Assembly (NCBI GenBank): GCA_905213265.1
Contig: CAJMHR010000030.1
Coordinates: forward strand, 1-29,147
Origin: an uncultured Collinsella sp.
GTDB lineage: Bacteria > Actinomycetota > Coriobacteriia > Coriobacteriales > Coriobacteriaceae
Length of the DNA: 29,147 nucleotides
Direction of reading: 5' to 3'
Position 1 is the stretch's first letter; every line of letters starts with the position of its first letter. The position numbers and the translations under genes are program-made. Positions 24,304-29,147 of the stretch are shown in pieces. The notes below the pieces were generated by a model. It had not been told where the DNA came from and ran no database searches. It saw only the letters and a list, made by a program, of their open reading frames with translations.

Positions 24304-26434
24304 CGTTATTTACCTGCGATAACAATAAAATTAGCTCCGCCTTATTCTTGATCTTCAACTGGCGGTAAGATGCAGACCGCAGCGCTTGCACCGTAGATGC
24401 AGCGTAACCGACATCCTCCGCAATGGCCTTTGTCGTTGCCCCCTCTGCCGTCATCAGCAAAATTTGCGACTGAACATCAGAAAGGGAGCGCGACGTAAGC
24501 AGGGCCAGCTGGCGCACGCGGGCCGTTTCGGTGGACCCGTTCGCCCGGTACTCCAAGACGGCCTTCTCGTCCTCAACCGAGCGGGCGAGCGCGATGTGCG
24601 TAACGAACATGGGCACAGACCAGCAAACAATCACCGTTGCCACGACGACATTGACAGCCGAACTTTGCCCCAACAACGACGCGAGGAACAACGGCTCGAA
24701 AACCGTCAGATCCTGCACCATATTGAGCAAGACAGCCCAAACAGGAGCCGTCGCCCCGAAGCAAAGCATCCATATCCCAAGCATTTTGCGCTGCGGACAG
24801 CTTCGCATCACTATATATGTGAGCAGCACCCCCGTCAGCACCGCAAGTCCATGGATTCGCCCCCTAGCGACCGCATAGATTAAGGCAACCATGCCCATTG
24901 ACACCAACGGCACGATAGCCCGAGCATGGGCATGCACCTTAAACGGACGCAGCCCAACAGCGAGCGAAGCCGTAGACGCCACGCCGCAAAACAGGACCGG
25001 CACAGCCATCAACGGAACGCGTATGCACATCAATGCCGCGATATAGATAAAAGACCATTCCACAGCAGATAGCACCGCCCATACGTACGGGCTTCCGAGC
25101 CAAATCGCTTCACCCGCTCTATCCAGCGCAGCGCCACGATTCGCTTTTCCACCCGCGTAGCGTAGCGACAGAAGCAGTCCGAGACCCAATGCGTAGCTTA
25201 AGAGGGAAAAGGCGACAGCCCGCGAAACACCGGACCCCCAATCGCTATCCGCCATTACCAAGGGCCCCGCCGCAAGGAGGATAAAGAATAATGTGAGCAG
25301 GTATCGAAACAGCCGGCGCGTTCGAGCTGATGCCACTATATCGTCAGCATGCCGCTGCGGTAGCTCATGCCCTACAGTATCGCCCTCACCCGCAAACAGC
25401 GCCACGAGCTCGCGTGAGCCCGCAACCGACGCCTTCCCGTATGCTCGGTGAAGCGTTGTTCTCACCGTCGATGGCTTCGTATCCGTCTCCTTGGCAATTT
25501 CCGCCGGCGTTTTCCCTTTGAGCAGCAGTCGAACAAACTGCTCTTCTCTAGGCGACAGGGCAGGGGAAAACACCCCCGCATCGAATGTGTCGGACGCACA
25601 GGCGATATCCGAATTGTTGTCCCGTTTCCCCCTTAGCAACATGCATACGAAGGCAGCAGCGATAACGGACCCCATCGCCAGCAATGCAATGACCACGGCA
25701 TCGCTTGCGAAGTATGCCGCCTCAACAGCCGGAATAAGACCAATAGGAACTGCTACGAGCACAGAACAGGCAAACACGTCGCGCCGCCCATGGCCAAAGG
25801 CACGAGGGCGGCAAAACGGCGGGGCCACAGTCAATGCGAGATAGACCAACGGAATTAAAAGCGCAAGGCCAATTGACGCGGCCGTTACAGGGGGCATCCC
25901 CCATGGCTCGGGAACGACTCTCCATGAAACTCGACAGCAAAACAGCAGGCAAGACATGACGGCTATTGTTTCTGTAAAAATCGCGTCCTGCGGGTGACGA
26001 GTTTCCCTTTCGTCAGTCCGTGTCGACCTCTGCGTCAAAGGAGAGTCCGCCGTGCCCCAAATAACATATGAGAGAAGCAGCGACCCAACAAAGCACGAGA
26101 CACACGAAACGCCATGTAACAACCAAATCGGTGCAAACACGATTGGAATAGAGTCTCCGCGAGCATAGAAAGCCAGGTCGGCCCATTCGGGAACCGTTGC
26201 AATAACACCAAGGAAAACACCGATGGCACCGAGATGCCTCGGCCTTCTCATTCCCCCCTTGCATAGCGCAGCACCATGAACAAACGCCGCGAGGCATGCG
26301 CCCAGGATAACGAGCCAGGTCATTGCACCTGACGCTAGGCCGATTGAAGATGAAAACCGGTGATAAGGGGTGACCGCCATTACGACAAGCGCAATGGCGC
26401 AGGCAAATGTAGCAGAACGGCGGGAAAAGAGCAT
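24299..26434 (-). CDS. Membrane LuxR-type regulator with two membrane-plus-HTH halves
   Basis: 711 residues from ATG 26434, chosen for GGAGG just upstream; an earlier in-frame ATG lies in the -10 box. Residues 1-265 hold six or seven membrane helices. A LuxR/GerE helix-turn-helix follows at about 292-347 (LSPREEQFVRLLLKGKTPAE, then IAKETDTKPSTVRTTLHRAY). Residues 375-640 hold a second set of helices, and a second HTH ends the protein (about 645-711: LSDVQSQILLMTAEGATTKA, IAEDVGYAASTVQALRSA). Coriobacterial regulators usually have one membrane block and one C-terminal HTH, so this looks like a fused tandem copy. It is probably a membrane sensor controlling the adjacent secreted-protein/ABC operon, 110 bases downstream on the same strand. 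Confidence 0.85.
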   Translation of the reverse strand: MLFSRRSATFACAIALVVMAVTPYHRFSSSIGLASGAMTWLVILGACLAAFVHGAALCKGGMRRPRHLGAIGVFLGVIATVPEWADLAFYARGDSIPIVFAPIWLLHGVSCVSCFVGSLLLSYVIWGTADSPLTQRSTRTDERETRHPQDAIFTETIAVMSCLLFCCRVSWRVVPEPWGMPPVTAASIGLALLIPLVYLALTVAPPFCRPRAFGHGRRDVFACSVLVAVPIGLIPAVEAAYFASDAVVIALLAMGSVIAAAFVCMLLRGKRDNNSDIACASDTFDAGVFSPALSPREEQFVRLLLKGKTPAEIAKETDTKPSTVRTTLHRAYGKASVAGSRELVALFAGEGDTVGHELPQRHADDIVASARTRRLFRYLLTLFFILLAAGPLVMADSDWGSGVSRAVAFSLLSYALGLGLLLSLRYAGGKANRGAALDRAGEAIWLGSPYVWAVLSAVEWSFIYIAALMCIRVPLMAVPVLFCGVASTASLAVGLRPFKVHAHARAIVPLVSMGMVALIYAVARGRIHGLAVLTGVLLTYIVMRSCPQRKMLGIWMLCFGATAPVWAVLLNMVQDLTVFEPLFLASLLGQSSAVNVVVATVIVCWSVPMFVTHIALARSVEDEKAVLEYRANGSTETARVRQLALLTSRSLSDVQSQILLMTAEGATTKAIAEDVGYAASTVQALRSASYRQLKIKNKAELILLLSQVNNV

Positions 26435-26873
26435 ACGGCCTCCATAGCGTGTCATTATATCGCTCGAGCCGCTCGTTTATCTCTGTTCTCACACCAGCCA
26501 GCATCAATGATTCAGGCGAACTCCAATCCGCGCCAGATCACGGTCCGGCTTTTGTTCGCAGTCCCCACATCAAAGCGGGATGCGGTTTCCTTTTGGACGC
26601 CGGTTCGGAAAGCGCATCCCGTTCCAGGGCAATATTCTGGGATGCAGTTTCCGCAGCCCACCCCATTTGGAAAGCGCATCCCATAATTTGGCTGAAAACT
26701 GAGATGCGCTTTCCAAACGAGCCGAAACGGGCCGAATCGATCGGGCCACCTCGCATCCCGCTATCCTCGCCATCTGCCCGAGCGTGCTACACTAGCAGCA
26801 TCTATGCCACCGCGAACGGCTCGGCCCCGCGCCCGCCGCTCGCAAACGAACTTTAAACGCACGAGGGTTGGCC
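26435..26873. other. Divergent intergenic region: regulator promoter, repeat array, kinase leader
   Basis: No gene. It contains the -10 TATAAT of the LuxR-type gene on the minus strand (26459-26454; transcription would start only about a dozen bases before its start codon), the five-unit alternating array (26577-26714), and, on the + strand, TACACT (26788-26793) as a possible -10 for the kinase. Neither -10 has a good -35. Confidence 0.5.
26577..26714. repeat. Five alternating 14-mers at regular 30/32-base steps
   Basis: GGAAAGCGCATCCC occurs at 26607-26620 and 26669-26682. Its complement occurs, with one or two changes, at 26577-26590 (GGGATGCGGTTTCC), 26639-26652 (GGGATGCAGTTTCC) and 26701-26714 (GAGATGCGCTTTCC). 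Spacers are 16, 18, 16 and 18 bases and differ in sequence. Adjacent units can fold into hairpins. It is neither CRISPR (alternating direction, short) nor a simple tandem repeat. It could be a REP/BIME-like element or a set of protein sites. Confidence 0.8.
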
Positions 26874-28727
26874 ATGCCGCTTTTCTCGCAACATACCGCC
26901 CGGTTCTCGCCGGACGTTCCTTTGGAGGGCACCAGCTCTCGCGAGCTGCTCAAGCGGTACCAGCCGCTCGAGACACTTGCGACCGGCGGTTTTGGCTCCA
27001 TCGAGATCTGCCGCGACACGCACCTGCGCCGCCGCGTCGCCATTAAACGCATCCCCCTTATCAACGGTGCCGGCATGCCCGCTAGCGACATCATGGATGT
27101 CCTGCGCGAGGCGCACACTGCCGCCATGCTTCAACATCCCAACATCGTGCAGGTCATCGACTTTACGCACGACACAGCCTATGCCTACCTGGTTATGGAA
27201 TATGTCGATGGCATGTCGCTGGCCGAGTTTTTGCACCGCGCGGACGGCCACTCACTTACCTTTGACGAGGCCGCGGCCATTGCCGATGCCCTGGGCCAGG
27301 CGCTCACCTTCGCCCACAGTAATGGCGTACTCCACCTGGACATTAAGCCCGCCAACGTGCTCATCGACCACTCGGGCAATGTAAAGCTCACCGACTTTGG
27401 CATGGCGCGGCTGTCGTCCGCCGGTGGCTTTGGCGGCTCACGCGGCGGCACCATCGGCTACATGCCGCCCGAGCAGCTCGATATCGAGACCGGCACGGTC
27501 GACGAGCGCGCCGATGTCTTTGCCCTCGCCTGTGTGATCTACGAGGGCCTGTGCGGCAGCGCTCCTTTTATGGCGGCCACGCCCGCCGACTCGCTCGGCC
27601 GCATCATCGGCGGCGCCACCTATCCCAGCGAGCTGATACCACACTTTCCCCCGGGAGCCGAGGCCGCGCTCATGAGCGCGCTCTCCCCCATGCCGCAGGA
27701 CCGCCCCAACAGCATCGAGGCATTTTGCGACCAGCTCCTTGCCGGTCTGGGCAGCGTGCGCGAAGGCCGTCGCAGCCTGGAGCAAATGGTTGGCGAACTT
27801 TCGGATGACGAGCAGGAGCTCGACGATATCGAGCCGTCGCACTACGAGGACGACACCATCGAAGTCGACCCCGCACTCGGCTGGGCAGGCACGCGCTGGA
27901 GCCATGCGCGCGACTACGCCATGCACGCTATCTCGGCGCTAACGTGCGGCGCCTTTAGCTTTTTGCTGATGCAGACGGCCGGCGTCGCGGCGCTTCCCGG
28001 CCTGGTCATTGCGGCTATCGCGATCGGAGCGGCGGCCGGCCTGGCCCCCCAGATTGGCTCGGCCATCTCGGCTGTGGGCTTTTTGGTGCTCATGGCAAAC
28101 GCCACCATGCAGGCACAGGGCGTCCTGTCGATGTTGCCCGTCGCGGTGATCTTTGCCGCCGCCATGTCCGGTTGGTGGATCGCCTGGGGTCGCACCGAGG
28201 CTGCCGCGAGCGCCGCACTCACCTGTGCACTCGCGCTTGGCTGTCTGACCGGCAATACCTTCCTGGCAGCTGGGGTCACCGCCGGCGTCGCGTCATTTTG
28301 GCTCGGCCCGGCAAGCGCCGCCGCGGCAACGGGCATGGGCGCACTTTTTGCCCGTCTGGCCACGGTCGCGCTTTCAGCCGGAGGCGTGCTGGGGCTCGGT
28401 AACGTTGCCGCAGCGCTGGGAGACCCACTCCTTTGGGCTGCCTTTGTGCTGGTAGCGGCAACTGCCGCGGCGTCATCTGCGCTGCTCAACGCCCATGCCA
28501 AGCGTGCCGATCAGGGCTCAAACCTTGCCGTAATCGCCGCCATCGCTGTCGCCGGCATCGGCTGCGCAGCGGCGTCCTGTCTTGCACACCATATGGAAAT
28601 TGCCAGCCTTGCAGCCGCGGTCGTCGCCAAGGCGGCGGTTGCGGGAACCCTATCCTCTATAATCGTTGGGATATGCCTATATTTGCTCGGATACCAAAGA
28701 ACCTATACGGAGAGTGATCTTTCGTGA
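26874..28727 (+). CDS. Membrane Ser/Thr protein kinase (Hanks type), HLD variant
   Basis: 617 residues from ATG 26874, with GAGGG upstream. Kinase domain: Gly loop TGGFGSI (37-43), lysine K58 (VAIKR), helix C glutamate E79, catalytic loop VLHLDIKPANVLI with D156 and N161, DFG at 174-176, PPE at 198-200. Catalytic residues are intact, but the usual HRD Arg is Leu, making it a non-RD kinase that may not need activation-loop phosphorylation. An acidic linker (about 290-330) leads to a C-terminal half (about 350-600) with many Ala/Gly-rich membrane helices. No extracellular PASTA domain. Its stop overlaps the start of an FhaA-like gene, so the two are coupled; this matches the kinase-FHA clusters of actinobacteria that control cell-wall growth. 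Confidence 0.9.
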   Translation: MPLFSQHTARFSPDVPLEGTSSRELLKRYQPLETLATGGFGSIEICRDTHLRRRVAIKRIPLINGAGMPASDIMDVLREAHTAAMLQHPNIVQVIDFTHDTAYAYLVMEYVDGMSLAEFLHRADGHSLTFDEAAAIADALGQALTFAHSNGVLHLDIKPANVLIDHSGNVKLTDFGMARLSSAGGFGGSRGGTIGYMPPEQLDIETGTVDERADVFALACVIYEGLCGSAPFMAATPADSLGRIIGGATYPSELIPHFPPGAEAALMSALSPMPQDRPNSIEAFCDQLLAGLGSVREGRRSLEQMVGELSDDEQELDDIEPSHYEDDTIEVDPALGWAGTRWSHARDYAMHAISALTCGAFSFLLMQTAGVAALPGLVIAAIAIGAAAGLAPQIGSAISAVGFLVLMANATMQAQGVLSMLPVAVIFAAAMSGWWIAWGRTEAAASAALTCALALGCLTGNTFLAAGVTAGVASFWLGPASAAAATGMGALFARLATVALSAGGVLGLGNVAAALGDPLLWAAFVLVAATAAASSALLNAHAKRADQGSNLAVIAAIAVAGIGCAAASCLAHHMEIASLAAAVVAKAAVAGTLSSIIVGICLYLLGYQRTYTESDLS

Positions 28728-29147
28728 ACTTCCTGAACATCTTCGAGGACCACGTGGCCGGCATCTTCGGTGCCACCCGTGCCCCGTTCTCCTTTAAGAA
28801 GCTTGCCAAGCAGGCCGCTCGCGACATGGAGGATCAGACTCTGGTGATCAACGGCGTCAACACGGCGCCGGCACTCTATACCATCCTGATCGCCGCCGAC
28901 GACGATCCCATGCTCGCCCCGTTCTACCCCGAGCTTTCGCGCGAGGTCCGCGAGTTTGTGAAGGCGCAGGCCGAAAAGCGCCGCTATGTCTTTGTCGGCG
29001 AGCCCCTCGTGCGCTTTATGATCGATCCGCAGCTGCGCGCCGGCAAGTTCTCGGTCTTTGCCGAGAACGTCGATGCCCCCACGCTCGGCCGCCTGTACGA
29101 AGAAGAGCGCGCCTATCAAAACGGTCTGGGCCAAAACAACTCCGCGG
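28724..29147 (+). CDS. FhaA-like protein, N-terminal part (runs off right edge)
   Basis: Open from GTG 28724, overlapping the kinase stop (GTGA), to the window edge (141 residues). It begins MNFLNIFEDHVAGIFGATRA. It contains KLAKQAARDMEDQTLVING, APALYTILIA, REVREFVKAQAEKRRYVFVG and FSVFAEN. This is the DUF3662 domain at the front of FhaA proteins, which carry an FHA domain at the far end (outside this window). FhaA is a kinase target that acts in peptidoglycan synthesis control in other actinobacteria. The end cannot be judged. Confidence 0.85.
   Translation, partial: MNFLNIFEDHVAGIFGATRAPFSFKKLAKQAARDMEDQTLVINGVNTAPALYTILIAADDDPMLAPFYPELSREVREFVKAQAEKRRYVFVGEPLVRFMIDPQLRAGKFSVFAENVDAPTLGRLYEEERAYQNGLGQNNSA

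Noticed and set aside
26577..26714. CRISPR array
   Set aside because: Units are 14 bases, alternate in direction, have 16/18-base spacers, and no cas genes are present.

Overview
The window looks like a Coriobacteriia chromosome, most likely Collinsella or a close relative. This is inferred from high-GC housekeeping genes with G/C-rich third codon positions, a single-chain pyruvate:ferredoxin oxidoreductase, two membrane Ser/Thr kinases linked to FHA proteins, and a large multi-membrane-span LuxR-type regulator. No rRNA, tRNA or CRISPR array was seen.

Layout, left to right. 1-706: the 5' end of an IS3-family insertion sequence running off the left edge. 784-4323 (-): nifJ (PFOR) with a long leader. 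4722-5295: a long hairpin and a decayed copy of an FHA-domain gene. About 5.5-11.3 kb: a visibly AT-richer island. It holds a radical SAM/SPASM peptide maturase (+), two small Cys/Asp-rich precursor peptides that I found by reading the sequence (7252-7455 and 7486-7665, +), a 35-residue membrane peptide, an ABC exporter on the opposite strand and a wrecked methyltransferase gene. The intact relative of the FHA remnant starts right after it (11471-12409, -), so the island lies between two direct copies of the FHA coding end. 11471-15159 (-): an operon of an anchored Ser/Gly-rich protein, a Ser/Thr kinase and an FHA protein. 15405-19660 (-): recR, ybaB and dnaX, with a small + strand membrane protein gene between ybaB and dnaX. 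19777-20493 (+): a YcxB-like membrane protein. 20599-24189 (-): a tight operon encoding a small secreted Cys-containing protein, two ABC permeases, an ABC ATPase and an anchored protein, followed upstream by its probable regulator, a LuxR-type protein with two membrane-plus-HTH halves (24299-26434, -). 26577-26714: a regular array of five alternating 14-mers. 26874-29147 (+): a second membrane Ser/Thr kinase overlapping the start of an FhaA-like gene that runs off the right edge.

The most interesting system is the island. In both precursors nearly every Cys is followed, 2 to 5 residues later, by Asp, next to a radical SAM enzyme with a full SPASM cluster set. This is the arrangement expected for ranthipeptides with Cys-to-Asp thioether rings (freyrasin/PapA-PapB type). 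The two peptides share the leader start MKHIHP. The 20.6-26.4 kb operon is a second candidate secreted-peptide system with its own regulator.
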